DNA of 64,000 nt from Janthinobacterium sp. CG3. Its GTDB lineage: Bacteria; Pseudomonadota; Gammaproteobacteria; Burkholderiales; Burkholderiaceae_D. Positions 54,735 to 63,608 of the stretch are shown here, piece after piece (position 1 is the first letter of the stretch; the number at the start of each line of letters is the position of its first letter). Location: NCBI RefSeq assembly GCF_000344615.1, contig NZ_KB467824.1:2234702-2298701 (forward strand), in the 5' to 3' direction. The position numbers and the translations under genes were made by a program. Under the pieces are notes generated by a model, which worked only from the letters and a program-made list of their open reading frames with translations, ran no database searches and was not told where the DNA came from.

Positions 54735-55366
54735 GTGGATTGCTCCAGCCGAGCCGGCACGACGACATGCTTGCCGTCGACGGCGTGGTGCTGCCAGTCG
54801 TACTCCATATAACGCGCGGTTTCAAGCGCCTGCGCCTGCCCGTGGTGTTTGGCGACGGTGTACAGCGAGGCCTCGATGCCCATCGAAATCCCCGCCGACA
54901 CCACGATCTTGCCGTTGTCGACCACCCGCGCCTCTGGCCAGATGGTGCAATCGGGCGCGTCCAGCGCCAACTCCTCCAGCGCGCCGCGGTGGGTGGTCGC
55001 GTGCAAGCCGTCCAGCAAGCCGGCCTTCGCCAACATCAGCGCGCCGGAGCAAATCGACACCACGCTGCGCGCGGCGGCCACCCTTTCTTCGAGGAAGCGC
55101 AACACGGACGGGTTGCGCTTTTCGCGGCGCGTGCCGAAGCCGCCCGGCACGACGAAAACGTCGGCGTCCGGCATGGTCTCGAAACTATAGTCGGGGTTGA
55201 TGCTGAGCTGGTTGCGCGCCATGACCGGGCGCAGCGATTGCGCCACGGTGAACACGTCGTACAGCGGCCGCTTGCCGCGCCCTCCAGTCACCCCGAACAC
55301 CTCGAACGGGCCGGCGAAATCGAGCACTTCCACATCATTGAAAATAAGTATCGCAACGGTTTGCAC
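54728..55366 (-). CDS. DJ-1/PfpI (GATase1-like) family protein
   Basis: 212 aa from GTG 55366 with GGGGAG 6 nt upstream; the frame extends to 55531, but no start there is better placed. QTVAILIFNDVEVLDFAGPFEVFG is the family opening, FVVPGGFGTR the glutamate loop, and SICSGALMLAKAGLL holds the nucleophile Cys106. It resembles the N-terminal part of GlxA-type regulators without their AraC DNA-binding domain, so it may be an isolated enzyme (isonitrile hydratase or glyoxalase III types) rather than a regulator. First gene of the operon with the lipoprotein and peroxidase. Confidence 0.85.
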   Translation of the reverse strand: MQTVAILIFNDVEVLDFAGPFEVFGVTGGRGKRPLYDVFTVAQSLRPVMARNQLSINPDYSFETMPDADVFVVPGGFGTRREKRNPSVLRFLEERVAAARSVVSICSGALMLAKAGLLDGLHATTHRGALEELALDAPDCTIWPEARVVDNGKIVVSAGISMGIEASLYTVAKHHGQAQALETARYMEYDWQHHAVDGKHVVVPARLEQSTC

Positions 55367-55553
55367 GCTGACTCCCCTGTAACGGCGCCAATCGAAGGCG
55401 GAAGCGTCGAGTATGGCGGAACAGGGGTTGGCACAAATGACAAAAATATCGCTATTTCCGCCAAAACCAAGGTCGGTATGCCTGCCGCGCCTGATGATTT
55501 TCGCAGCTCGGCTTAGCAGGCTGATCGGCATTAGCGCGGAGGGGGTGATGGAT

Positions 55554-56354
55554 CTACACGAAATCCGTCAACTCCGTTTCGGTGAAGCCCGCCAGGCGGC
55601 GCGCCGCGATGTTGAACGGCCCCTTCAGCACCGGCGCCTGGTAACGCGCCGCCAGCTCGACGTAGGTGGCGCGCGGTTCCAGACCGCGCTGCCCGCACAG
55701 GTAGCGATACCAGCGGTTGCCGATCTCGACATGGCCGACTTCCTCTTCCAGGATCAGGTCGAGGATCTTGGCCGCCGCCAGGTCGCCCGCCTGCGCCAGC
55801 TTGGCGCGCAACGGCGGGATCGCGTCCAGACCGCGCGCCTCCAGCGTGCGCGGCACCAGCGCCATCCGGGCCATGACGTCGTCGCGGGTTTTATCGACCA
55901 TTTCCCACAAGCTGTCGTGGGCCGGGAAATCGCCGTATTGGTAACCGAGCACCTGGAGATGCGCAGTGAGCAGGGAGAAATGCACCGCCTCCTCCTTCGC
56001 CACGCGCAGCCAGTCGGTGTAGTAGCCGACCGGCAGGCCCGGGAAGCGCCACAGCGCGTCCAGGGCCAGGTTGGCGGCGTTAAATTCGATGTGGGCCAGC
56101 GCGTGGATCAGCATCGCCCGCCCTTCCACCGTGACCATCGAACGCCGCCCCACCAGGCGCGGCGCCACCAGCGCCGGCCGCTCCGGGCGGCCGGGGATAG
56201 CCGCCGACACCTGCGGCGCGGCGCCGATGTCGACGCCCCAGCCGCCGCCGAGGTAGGCCTCGGCCATGGCCGCCACCGCCGCGGCCTTGGCGACGGGGTC
56301 TGTTTCAAGCAAGCATTGCAGCGCGCTTGCGCGCAGTTCAAACGCTGGCGCCAT
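55554..56354 (-). CDS. DUF455 family ferritin-like protein
   Basis: 266 aa, starting at ATG 56354 (AGGG upstream). Ferritin-like helices carry the metal-binding pairs HIEFNAANLALDAL, KEEAVHFSLL and EEEVGHVEIGNRW, consistent with a di-iron site. The function of DUF455 proteins is unknown; in some species they lie with tRNA-modifying enzymes such as MiaE-type hydroxylases, whose fold is similar. It stands alone here, 187 nt from the DJ-1-like gene. Confidence 0.85.
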   Translation of the reverse strand: MAPAFELRASALQCLLETDPVAKAAAVAAMAEAYLGGGWGVDIGAAPQVSAAIPGRPERPALVAPRLVGRRSMVTVEGRAMLIHALAHIEFNAANLALDALWRFPGLPVGYYTDWLRVAKEEAVHFSLLTAHLQVLGYQYGDFPAHDSLWEMVDKTRDDVMARMALVPRTLEARGLDAIPPLRAKLAQAGDLAAAKILDLILEEEVGHVEIGNRWYRYLCGQRGLEPRATYVELAARYQAPVLKGPFNIAARRLAGFTETELTDFV

Positions 56355-56564
56355 CGTATTACCCTGTGCAAATAAAAGGACGCAGTGTAGCAAATCAATC
56401 GTGCCGGCATCGCCGCCGCGCTCACTCGGCCTTCAGCAACACCGTGTCGTACCACCGGCGCATTCGCGCCACGCCCTCGTAGTCGCGCCCAGCAACAATG
56501 CGTACAAGCAGTGTCAGCACGGCGCCGCGCGATGGCAAGCACAACGGCGTTCCCGTCGCGCCAA

Positions 56565-57569
56565 TTAGCCGGGGAAAGGCGCCGTCGACTTGCGCACCAC
56601 CAGGCTCGGCTTGAGCAGTTCGCGCCGCCACGGCAGCGTCGGGTCGCGCATGCGTTCGAGGAGGATGCGCGCCGTCAACGCGCCCATCTCCTGCTTGGGC
56701 TGGCCGATCGAGGTCAACGGCGGGTTGCTGTAGGCCGCCAGCGCGATGTCGTCGTAGCCCACCACCGACAGCTGGCCGGGGATCTGCACGCCGGCCTCGC
56801 TGGCGGCGCAGATGCCGCCGATGGCCATCAAGTCGTTGCCGGCGAATACCGCCGACGGCCGCCGCGGCAGCGCCAGCAGCTGCCCGAAGGCGGCGTGGCC
56901 GCCGGCGCTGGTGAAGTCGCTGTACAGCAACCACTCGGCCCGCGGGGCGACGCCGGCCTCTTGCAGCGCGCGCTGGTAGCCGGCCACGCGCTCGCGGCTG
57001 GTCAGCAGCTCCCGCGGCCCGGACACGCAGGCGATCGAGCGGTGCCCCAGGTCGAGCAGATAGCGGGTGCCGAGGTAGCCGCCCAGCGCGTGGTCGGACT
57101 CGATGAAGTCGGCCGCCACGCCGCTGATTTCGCGGTCCACCAGCACCACCGGAATCTGGTCGTCGGCCAGGAAGCGCGCCAGCTCGGCGTCGGTGCCGGA
57201 CGACACCAGGATCAGGCCGTCGATGCGCTTTTCCATCAGCACGCGGATATACGCGACCTGCTTGCCCGGATCGTCATACGAGTTGCACAGGATGATGTTA
57301 TAGCCCAGCTTGAAGGCGGCGTCTTCGATGCCGCGGATGACCTCGGCGAAATACGGGTTCGAGTTGTTCGGCACCATCATGCCGATGGTGTGGGTGCGGT
57401 CGTTCTTCAGGCTGCGCGCCACCGCGCTGGGCACGTAGCGCAGCTGCCCGATCACCGCCAGCACGCGCGCGCGCACGTCCTCGCTGACCACGCGGGTGTT
57501 GTTGATGACGTGCGAGACCGTGGTCGTCGAGACGCCCGCCTGCTCCGCTACTTGTTTCATTGTTGCCAT
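56565..57569 (-). CDS. rbsR: Ribose operon repressor RbsR (LacI family)
   Basis: 334 aa. HTH MKQVAEQAGVSTTTVSHVINNTRVVSEDVRARV with hinge YVPSAVARSLK, then the ribose-binding-like domain (MMVPNNSNPYFAEVIRGIEDAAF). The last gene of rbsBACKD-rbsR, 61 nt after rbsD. Its target is probably the double palindrome at 62731-62756 before rbsB, so the operon would be under negative feedback with rbsR itself co-transcribed. Confidence 0.93.
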   Translation of the reverse strand: MATMKQVAEQAGVSTTTVSHVINNTRVVSEDVRARVLAVIGQLRYVPSAVARSLKNDRTHTIGMMVPNNSNPYFAEVIRGIEDAAFKLGYNIILCNSYDDPGKQVAYIRVLMEKRIDGLILVSSGTDAELARFLADDQIPVVLVDREISGVAADFIESDHALGGYLGTRYLLDLGHRSIACVSGPRELLTSRERVAGYQRALQEAGVAPRAEWLLYSDFTSAGGHAAFGQLLALPRRPSAVFAGNDLMAIGGICAASEAGVQIPGQLSVVGYDDIALAAYSNPPLTSIGQPKQEMGALTARILLERMRDPTLPWRRELLKPSLVVRKSTAPFPG

Positions 57570-57630
57570 GGTGACCGCCTTTCTCCCGCGGGATTATGCC
57601 GCAGGAAGCGGCGCAAACAAACCTGCAATT

Positions 57631-58026
57631 TCAAAACGCCACGCCGGCAACCAGAATGATGTTGGCGTAGGGCGTGAATTGGCCGGTGCGCACCACCGCG
57701 CGGGCGCGCGCGCTGGCCGCTTTCAGCGCCTCGTGCGTGACCCGTTCCACCGGCGTCGCCGCCAGCAACGCGCCGATGGCGGCGTCGATGGCGGGGCTGG
57801 CCAGCGCGGTTTCCTGCGCCACGATGGCGCGCTCCACCTGCATCTCGGCCAGCACCACGCGCAGCGTGTCGACGAAACCGGGGATGTCGCGCGTCAGCGC
57901 CAGGTCGATGCATTGCACGCCGGCCGGCACCGGCAGGCCGGCGTCGCCGATCACCAGCATGTCGCCGTGGCCCATGGCGGCGATGACCTGCGACAGCGCG
58001 CTGTTGAGCAACGTCGTCTTCTTCAT
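57631..58026 (-). CDS. rbsD: D-ribose pyranase RbsD
   Basis: 131 aa decameric enzyme converting beta-pyranose to beta-furanose ribose for RbsK. MKKTTLLNSALSQVIAAMGHGDMLVIGDAGLPVPAG contains the catalytic His and the glycine loop; the end YANIILVAGVAF is typical. ATG 58026 overlaps the rbsK stop (ATGA). Confidence 0.95.
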   Translation of the reverse strand: MKKTTLLNSALSQVIAAMGHGDMLVIGDAGLPVPAGVQCIDLALTRDIPGFVDTLRVVLAEMQVERAIVAQETALASPAIDAAIGALLAATPVERVTHEALKAASARARAVVRTGQFTPYANIILVAGVAF

Positions 58027-59018
58027 GTCGGCTCCGTTTCGACCGGCGCGGCGCCCCCGCATCGGGTGATGAACCGCTCCACCTCGTGGCGGAAGGGAAT
58101 CGCGCTTTGCGCGCCCAGCTTGGTGACGGTCAGCGCGGCCGCGTATTGCGCCGCGGTGGCCGCCGCGACCAAGTCCAGGCCCTGGCCGACGCCGACGGCG
58201 AAGGCGCCGACGAAGGTGTCGCCGGCGGCCGTGGTGTCGACCGCGTCGACCCGCACCGCGTCGAGCATGCGGCTGCGCCCGCCCTGGCCGACGATCAGCA
58301 CGCCCTGCTCGCCCATCGTCAACAGCACCGCGCCGGCGCCCATCGCCAGCAGCCGGGTGGCGGCCTGGCGCGCGCTACCGCGGTCGACGACCTCGGTGCC
58401 GCTCAGTTGCGAGGCCTCGGTCTCGTTGACGATCAGGTAGTCGACCAGCGCCACCAGGTCCGGGCGCAGCGGTTGCATCGGCGCCGGGTTGAACACCACC
58501 GTCACGCCGCCGCGGCGGGCGATGTGGATCGCCCGGATCACCGCCGTCAACGGCGTTTCAAGCTGGCACACCAGCAGGTCGGCCGCCAGGATCGCCGGCG
58601 CCAGCGCCTCGACCATGTCGGCCGTCAGCGTCATGTTGGCGCCGGGCGCGATGACGATGCTGTTGCGCCCGGCGTCGTCGACCATGATGCCGGCCACGCC
58701 GCTGGCCGCGCCGGCCTGCGTGTGCAGGTGCGTGACGTCGATGCCGTCGCCGACCAGGCCGGCGCGCAACTGCGCGCCGAAGGCGTCGTCGCCGACCCGG
58801 CCGATCATCGTCACGGCGCCGCCCAGGCGCGCCGCGGCGACCGCCTGGTTGGCGCCCTTGCCGCCGGGAATTTGGCAAAATTGCTGGCCGGCTATGGTTT
58901 CGCCGGCCGCCGGCATGCGCGGCGTGCGGAACACCAGGTCCATGTTGAGGCTGCCGACGACGGTGATGCGCGGCTGTTTGCGCGGCTTGGCGCCGCTCGT
59001 GCCGCTCGTGCCGCTCAT
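58023..59018 (-). CDS. rbsK: Ribokinase
   Basis: 331 aa PfkB-family kinase making ribose 5-phosphate. VVGSLNMDLVFRTPRMPAAGET near the start and the signature DTTAAGDTFVGAFA with the catalytic Asp; GGKGANQAVAAARLGG (adenosine/ribose contact). A short Gly/Ser/Lys N-terminal extension precedes the fold. It overlaps rbsC and rbsD by ATGA. Confidence 0.96.
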   Translation of the reverse strand: MSGTSGTSGAKPRKQPRITVVGSLNMDLVFRTPRMPAAGETIAGQQFCQIPGGKGANQAVAAARLGGAVTMIGRVGDDAFGAQLRAGLVGDGIDVTHLHTQAGAASGVAGIMVDDAGRNSIVIAPGANMTLTADMVEALAPAILAADLLVCQLETPLTAVIRAIHIARRGGVTVVFNPAPMQPLRPDLVALVDYLIVNETEASQLSGTEVVDRGSARQAATRLLAMGAGAVLLTMGEQGVLIVGQGGRSRMLDAVRVDAVDTTAAGDTFVGAFAVGVGQGLDLVAAATAAQYAAALTVTKLGAQSAIPFRHEVERFITRCGGAAPVETEPT

Positions 59019-60037
59019 GCCGCGCTCCGGGCGATCATGCGGTTGCGGTACATGTCAACGATCACCGCGATGACGATGACGGTGCCGGTGATAATGCGTT
59101 TGGCCGGGTCGCTGGCGCCGATCTGCGCCAGGCCGGCCTCCAGCACCGCGATAATCAGCACGCCGATGAAGGTGTTGACGACCGAACCGCGCCCGCCCAT
59201 CAGGCTGGTGCCGCCGATGACGACGGCGGCGATCACCTGCAATTCCATGCCTGCGGCGGCGTTCGGGTCGGCCGCCTCCAGGCGCGAGACCTGGAACGCC
59301 GCCGCGATCGCCGCCAGGAAACCCAGCAGCGCGAACACGGCGGTCTTGGTCGGACGGGTGCGGATGCCGGCCAGGCGCATCGCCTCCTCGTTGGTGCCGA
59401 TGCCGATCATGTGGCGGCCGAACACCGTGTACGACAGCACCAGTTGGCCGGCGACGACGATGGCGATGGCCAGCAAAAAGGCCGGCGAGATGCCGCCGAT
59501 GACCGGGTCGTTGATGAACGAGACCGCGCCGCCGATGTATTTGGTGCGCGAGTCGGTGGCCAGGTAGGCCGAGCCGCGCGCCACTTCCAGCATGCCCAGC
59601 GTGACGATGAAGGACGGCACCGACCACGTCACCGTAATCAAGCCGTTGACCATGCCGCACAGGAAGCCGACGGCCAGCGCCAGCGCCGCCGCCGGCACGA
59701 AGCCGAGCTGCCAGTCGACCATCGCCAGGCTCAGCACGCCGCCGCACAGCGCCAGCACCGAGCCGACCGACAGGTCGATGCCGCCGATGATCATCACGTA
59801 GGTCATGCCGACCGCCATCACGGTCAGCGCCGGGATCTGGTTGGCGATGGTGCTGAAGGTTTTCATGCTCAGGAAGTACTTGCTGGCGTAGCTGAAAAAC
59901 ACCACCATGCCGGCCAGCACCAGTACCAGGCCGAGGTATTCCTTGGCGCGCCGCAGCCACGGCGAGGCCGCCTTGGCGCCGCCGGCCGCGCCCAGCGGGG
60001 AACGCGGCGCTTGTGCATCGATTGTTTGGGTAGTCAT
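59015..60037 (-). CDS. rbsC: Ribose ABC transporter permease RbsC
   Basis: 340 aa, about ten transmembrane helices. MIIGGIDLSVGSVLALCGGVLS is the EAA-like consensus of this permease class; GTNEEAMRLAGIRTRPTKT is the cytoplasmic coupling loop. AAGGA precedes ATG 60037. 13 nt after rbsA. Confidence 0.95.
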   Translation of the reverse strand: MTTQTIDAQAPRSPLGAAGGAKAASPWLRRAKEYLGLVLVLAGMVVFFSYASKYFLSMKTFSTIANQIPALTVMAVGMTYVMIIGGIDLSVGSVLALCGGVLSLAMVDWQLGFVPAAALALAVGFLCGMVNGLITVTWSVPSFIVTLGMLEVARGSAYLATDSRTKYIGGAVSFINDPVIGGISPAFLLAIAIVVAGQLVLSYTVFGRHMIGIGTNEEAMRLAGIRTRPTKTAVFALLGFLAAIAAAFQVSRLEAADPNAAAGMELQVIAAVVIGGTSLMGGRGSVVNTFIGVLIIAVLEAGLAQIGASDPAKRIITGTVIVIAVIVDMYRNRMIARSAA

Positions 60038-60050
60038 AGGATCGTCCTTC

Positions 60051-61592
60051 TTATATTGGTTGAAGCGCCGCCGGCGCCGCGTCGACGTAGCCGCTGAAGG
60101 CCGCCTCCATGATCGCGTCGGCGCTGGCCTCGTCGCGCCCGAAGGTGCGCACCATCTTGCCGGCGCTCATCACGGCGATGCGGTCGCACAGCAACATTAG
60201 CTCGACCAGGTCGCTCGACACCACCACCAGCGTCTTGCCCTGCGCCGCCAGTTGCGCCATCAGCTTATAGATTTCGAATTTGGCGCCGACGTCGATGCCG
60301 CGGGTGGGCTCGTCGAACAGCATGACGTCGCACTCGCGGTGCAGCCAGCGGCCGATGGCGATTTTCTGCTGGTTGCCGCCGGACAGCTGGCCGACCGGCT
60401 GCTCGACCGAGCTGGCGCGCAGCGACATCAGCTTGCCGATACGCTCGGCGATGGCGCCCTCTTTGTTGCGGCTCAGCCAGCCCGCCCTGGCCACCGCGGC
60501 GATGCCGCTCAGGGTGGTGTTGACGCGGATCGACTGCGGCAGCAGCAAGCCCTGCTCCTTGCGGTCCTCCGACACCATGGCGATGCCGTGGCGCACCGCG
60601 TCGTACGGCGAGCCGATGGCCCGCTCGCTGCCGCTGACGCTGATGCGGCCGCTGTCGCGCCGGTCGGCGCCGTAAATAAGCCGCAGCGTTTCGGTGCGGC
60701 CCGAACCGACCAGGCCGGCGATGCCGAAGATTTCCCCGCCGCGCGCCTCGAAACTGACGTCGCGCACCGCCTTGCCGCGGCTCAGGTTCTGCACCTTCAG
60801 CGAAATCGCGCTCGGCTGCGGCTTGGGCCGGTCGAGCCGGTCGCCGACCTCGCGCCCGACCATCAGTTTGACCACTTCTGGAATGCTGATGGCGTCGGCC
60901 GCGTGGGTGCCGACCACCAGGCCGTCGCGCAGCACCGAAATCGAATCGGCGATGCGCTTGGTCTCTTCCAGCCGGTGCGAAATATAGATGATGCCGACGC
61001 CCTTGGCCTTGAGCCGCTCGATCTGCACGAACAGCAGGTCGACCTCGCGGCCGGTCAGCATCGCCGTCGGCTCGTCGAGGATCAGCACCTTGCAGTCGGC
61101 GCTGATGTTGGCGGCGATCTCGATCATCTGGCGCTGGCCGATGCCCAGGCGCGACACCGGCGTGGCCGGGTCGAGCGCGCCCAGGCCGACCTGCGCCATG
61201 CACTGGGCGGCGGCGGCGTTCAGCCTGGCGTAGTCGACGAAACCGAAGCGGCTCGGCAGCTTGCGCAGGAACAGGTTCTCGGCGATGCTCAGCGTGTTCA
61301 CCAGGCTCAGCTCCTGCAGCACCATGCGCACGCCGCGCTCCTCGGCCTGCGCGCGCGACGTCGGCGCGAACGCCACGCCGTTCAGCCGCATGCTGCCGGC
61401 CAGCGGCGTCACCAGCCCGCAGATAATCTTCGACAGCGTGCTCTTGCCGGCGCCGTTCTCGCCGGCCAGCACGCGCACCTCGCCCGGGCGCAGGCTCAAA
61501 TGAACGTCCTGCAACACCGGCCCGGCATAGGACATCGACACGCCGTTGATTTGCAACAAGGGCTGCGACTGCGGCTCAATAAAGGAACTCAT
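60051..61592 (-). CDS. rbsA: Ribose ABC transporter ATP-binding protein RbsA
   Basis: 513 aa, two fused ABC domains. Domain 1: Walker A GENGAGKST, signature LGIGQRQMIEIA, Walker B LILDEPTAML. Domain 2 has the degenerate P-loop GLVGSGRTE of RbsA/MglA-type proteins and LSGGNQQKIAIGRWL. ATG 61592 gives MSSFIEPQSQPLLQINGVSMSYAG; the longer frame is unsupported. Confidence 0.95.
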   Translation of the reverse strand: MSSFIEPQSQPLLQINGVSMSYAGPVLQDVHLSLRPGEVRVLAGENGAGKSTLSKIICGLVTPLAGSMRLNGVAFAPTSRAQAEERGVRMVLQELSLVNTLSIAENLFLRKLPSRFGFVDYARLNAAAAQCMAQVGLGALDPATPVSRLGIGQRQMIEIAANISADCKVLILDEPTAMLTGREVDLLFVQIERLKAKGVGIIYISHRLEETKRIADSISVLRDGLVVGTHAADAISIPEVVKLMVGREVGDRLDRPKPQPSAISLKVQNLSRGKAVRDVSFEARGGEIFGIAGLVGSGRTETLRLIYGADRRDSGRISVSGSERAIGSPYDAVRHGIAMVSEDRKEQGLLLPQSIRVNTTLSGIAAVARAGWLSRNKEGAIAERIGKLMSLRASSVEQPVGQLSGGNQQKIAIGRWLHRECDVMLFDEPTRGIDVGAKFEIYKLMAQLAAQGKTLVVVSSDLVELMLLCDRIAVMSAGKMVRTFGRDEASADAIMEAAFSGYVDAAPAALQPI

Positions 61593-61643
61593 GGGGATAT
61601 TCTCGGGGAATAGATAATGTGCGGGGGCCGCCGGCGCGGACAA

Positions 61644-61678
61644 AACCACCGGCGTAACCCCGGCCCTCGCCGTTGGTT
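61644..61678 (-). promoter_or_regulatory. Intercistronic hairpin between rbsB and rbsA
   Basis: On the minus strand AACCAACGGCG (61678-61668) and CGCCGGTGGTT (61654-61644) form a stem with one A-G mismatch around a 13-nt loop, then TTTGTCC. Such hairpins let the binding-protein mRNA persist or attenuate the downstream genes. The loop holds GGGTTACG, part of the core at 9218 and 40865. Confidence 0.45.
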
Positions 61679-61708
61679 TAAGAGTGCGCCAACAGCGGCT
61701 GCGCAAGC

Positions 61709-62665
61709 TTACTTCTTGCTACCGGCAACCAAATCAACCGGGGTCTCGACCACGCCGCCCAGGGTTTTAATCGGCGCCTTGGCTTTCAAGAACTTCAGCG
61801 CGTTTTCAATGCCGTAAATGGCCAGCTTGTCGGCGTGCTGCTCGGCGGTGGCGGTCATACGGCCATCCTTGAGCATCGGTGCAACGGCCGAAATATTGTC
61901 AAAGCCAACCACCCGCACCTTGCCGGTCAAGCCGGCCGATTTCACGGCGGCCACGGCGCCGATGGCCATGCTGTCGTTACCGCACAGCAGCGCCTTCATA
62001 TCCGGGTTCTCGCTCAGCATCGCGGCGGCCACCTTGTTGGCCTTGTCGATTTCCCACTCGCCGGTCTGGACGCCGACCACTTTCGCGCCGGCCTTCTTCA
62101 TCGCGTCCTGGAAACCGGCGGTGCGCAGCTTGGCGTTGTTCGCCGTTGGCAAGCCTTCAATGATCGCCACCTTGTCGCCCGGCTTCAAGAACTTGGCCAG
62201 GTAGTCGCCCACCTGCTCGGCGCCCTTGCGGTCGAGCGGCCCGACGAACGGCACGGTGATGCCCTTCTCTTTCAGCGCGCTGGCGTCGAACTGGTTATCG
62301 ATGTTAATGACGACGATGCCGGCGTCGATGGCGCGCTTGGACACCGCCACCAGCGCCTTCGAATCGGCCGGCGCGATAACGATCGCGTCGACGTTGGAAA
62401 TAATCATTTGCTCGACCAGTTTGATCTGGCCGGCGGTGTCGCTCTCGTCCTTGACGCCGTTGGTGATCAGCTCGTACTTGTCGCTGTTTTTCTTTTGATG
62501 CGCCTTGGCGCCGTTTTCCATCGTCAGGAAAAATTCATTGGCGAGCGACTTCATCACCAGGGCGACGCGCGGCTTCTCGGCGCTGGCCTGGGCCATCGGT
62601 ACGGCCAGCATCAAGCTGGCGGCGGCCACGGCGATTGATTTGGCAAAAAGGGAAATGGTGCTCAT
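61709..62665 (-). CDS. rbsB: Ribose-binding protein RbsB
   Basis: 318 aa periplasmic protein; signal peptide MSTISLFAKSIAVAAASLMLAVPMAQASA. ALVMKSLANEFFLTMENGAKAH, VDAIVIAPADSKALV, GIVVINIDNQF, GNDSMAIGAV and VGFDNI are family motifs; the ribose-stacking aromatic Phe residues and the binding Asp are in place. First gene of the operon. Confidence 0.96.
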   Translation of the reverse strand: MSTISLFAKSIAVAAASLMLAVPMAQASAEKPRVALVMKSLANEFFLTMENGAKAHQKKNSDKYELITNGVKDESDTAGQIKLVEQMIISNVDAIVIAPADSKALVAVSKRAIDAGIVVINIDNQFDASALKEKGITVPFVGPLDRKGAEQVGDYLAKFLKPGDKVAIIEGLPTANNAKLRTAGFQDAMKKAGAKVVGVQTGEWEIDKANKVAAAMLSENPDMKALLCGNDSMAIGAVAAVKSAGLTGKVRVVGFDNISAVAPMLKDGRMTATAEQHADKLAIYGIENALKFLKAKAPIKTLGGVVETPVDLVAGSKK

Positions 62666-62691
62666 TGGGTGTCTCCGAAAGGGAAGTTGTA

Positions 62692-62721
62692 GTTTTAAGT
62701 GAACTCGCGCTGATCAGTCAA
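62692..62721 (-). promoter_or_regulatory. Candidate rbs promoter
   Basis: Minus-strand TTGACT (62721-62716), 18-nt spacer, TAAAAC (62697-62692); TTAAAA at 17 nt is an alternative -10. Leader about 20-25 nt to rbsB. The operator pair sits upstream of the -35. Confidence 0.5.
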
Positions 62722-62730
62722 AAAACGGTA

Positions 62731-62756
62731 CGCAATCGATTGCGCAATCGATTGCG
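62731..62756. promoter_or_regulatory. Two fused LacI-type operators of the ribose operon
   Basis: CGCAATCGATTGCG occurs at 62731-62744 and again at 62743-62756, sharing two bases, so perfect 14-bp palindromes repeat with a 12-bp period. A central CG dyad is typical of RbsR and other LacI-family operators. The single RbsR candidate (56565-57569) is the likely binder. Confidence 0.8.
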
Positions 62757-62824
62757 TATTAGATCGCGGAGTACCAACCGGTGTCAAGGAGTTATTTTTT
62801 CACGGGAAACTATCGAAGCACTTG

Positions 62825-62838
62825 TTGATAAAAATCAA
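62825..62838. promoter_or_regulatory. Perfect FNR box upstream of the rbs operon
   Basis: TTGATAAAAATCAA. It lies 160-173 nt before rbsB and 90-103 nt past the aquaglyceroporin stop, both on the minus strand. Its distance from the rbs promoter makes its role uncertain. Confidence 0.5.
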
Positions 62839-62927
62839 TCCGCATTCCGCTTGCGGCGCGGCTTGGGGCCGGAAATGGCCTCCACGCGGGCGCCGGTGCG
62901 GATCTGGACGCGCTCGCTGAACCAGTC

Positions 62928-63608
62928 TTATTGCACCGACTTGGTAGAGGATGGCGCCGCCTTATACAGCCAACCGAACACTACCGCCGCCGTCGCGGCA
63001 CCGACCAGCTGGGCGACAACGAACCCCGGAACGTCCGCTGGCCTTATCCCGGCGAAGGTGTCGGTAGCGGCACGCGCCAATGTCACGGCGGGGTTGGCGA
63101 ACGAGGTGGACGACGTGAACCAGTAGGCCGCCGTAATATAGGCAGCGACGGCGAACGGCGTCACGGTTGGCCGGCTGCGCGAACATCCGACGATCACGGC
63201 CAACAGGCCAAACGTGGCGACGAACTCGCTCCACAATTGCGGAAGACCGTCCCGAACATGCTGCGAAGCGGAAAACAGAGGCTCGCCGAACATCGCGTGC
63301 GCCGCGGCCACGCCGGCGAACGCCCCGGCGACTTGCGCCACGACGTATGCCGGCACATCGCGCCAGCCGGTGTTGCCGTGCCAGGCATCGACCAAGGTCA
63401 CGGCTGGATTGAAGTGCGCCCCGGACACCGGGCCGAAAGTCAGGATGAGTGCCGCCAAGCCAGCGCCGGTCGCTATCGCGTTGGCCAGCAGCGCAAGGCC
63501 AACGATTCCAGCGGCCAGCCGTTCGGCCATGATGCCGGAACCGACTACGATTGCCAGCAGCATGGCCGTGCCGAGGCTTTCGGCGACGACGCGGCGCGCA
63601 AGCGTCAT
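62928..63608 (-). CDS. MIP-family channel, aquaglyceroporin AqpS-like
   Basis: 226 aa, six helices. Two NPA boxes: [12 protein letters not shown] and [12 protein letters not shown], the second with Arg after AVTLA, forming the selectivity filter. It lies in the ars operon (overlaps the VOC-ArsC remnant by 4 nt); aquaglyceroporins of this kind export arsenite produced by ArsC in rhizobia and Burkholderiales. A glycerol role is possible. Confidence 0.88.
   Translation of the reverse strand: MTLARRVVAESLGTAMLLAIVVGSGIMAERLAAGIVGLALLANAIATGAGLAALILTFGPVSGAHFNPAVTLVDAWHGNTGWRDVPAYVVAQVAGAFAGVAAAHAMFGEPLFSASQHVRDGLPQLWSEFVATFGLLAVIVGCSRSRPTVTPFAVAAYITAAYWFTSSTSFANPAVTLARAATDTFAGIRPADVPGFVVAQLVGAATAAVVFGWLYKAAPSSTKSVQ

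Noticed and set aside
53047-54825. 592-residue version of the di-haem peroxidase
   Set aside because: The extra N-terminus overlaps the lipoprotein and DJ-1-like genes; GTG 54303 gives a signal peptide and the same overlap style as the neighbours.
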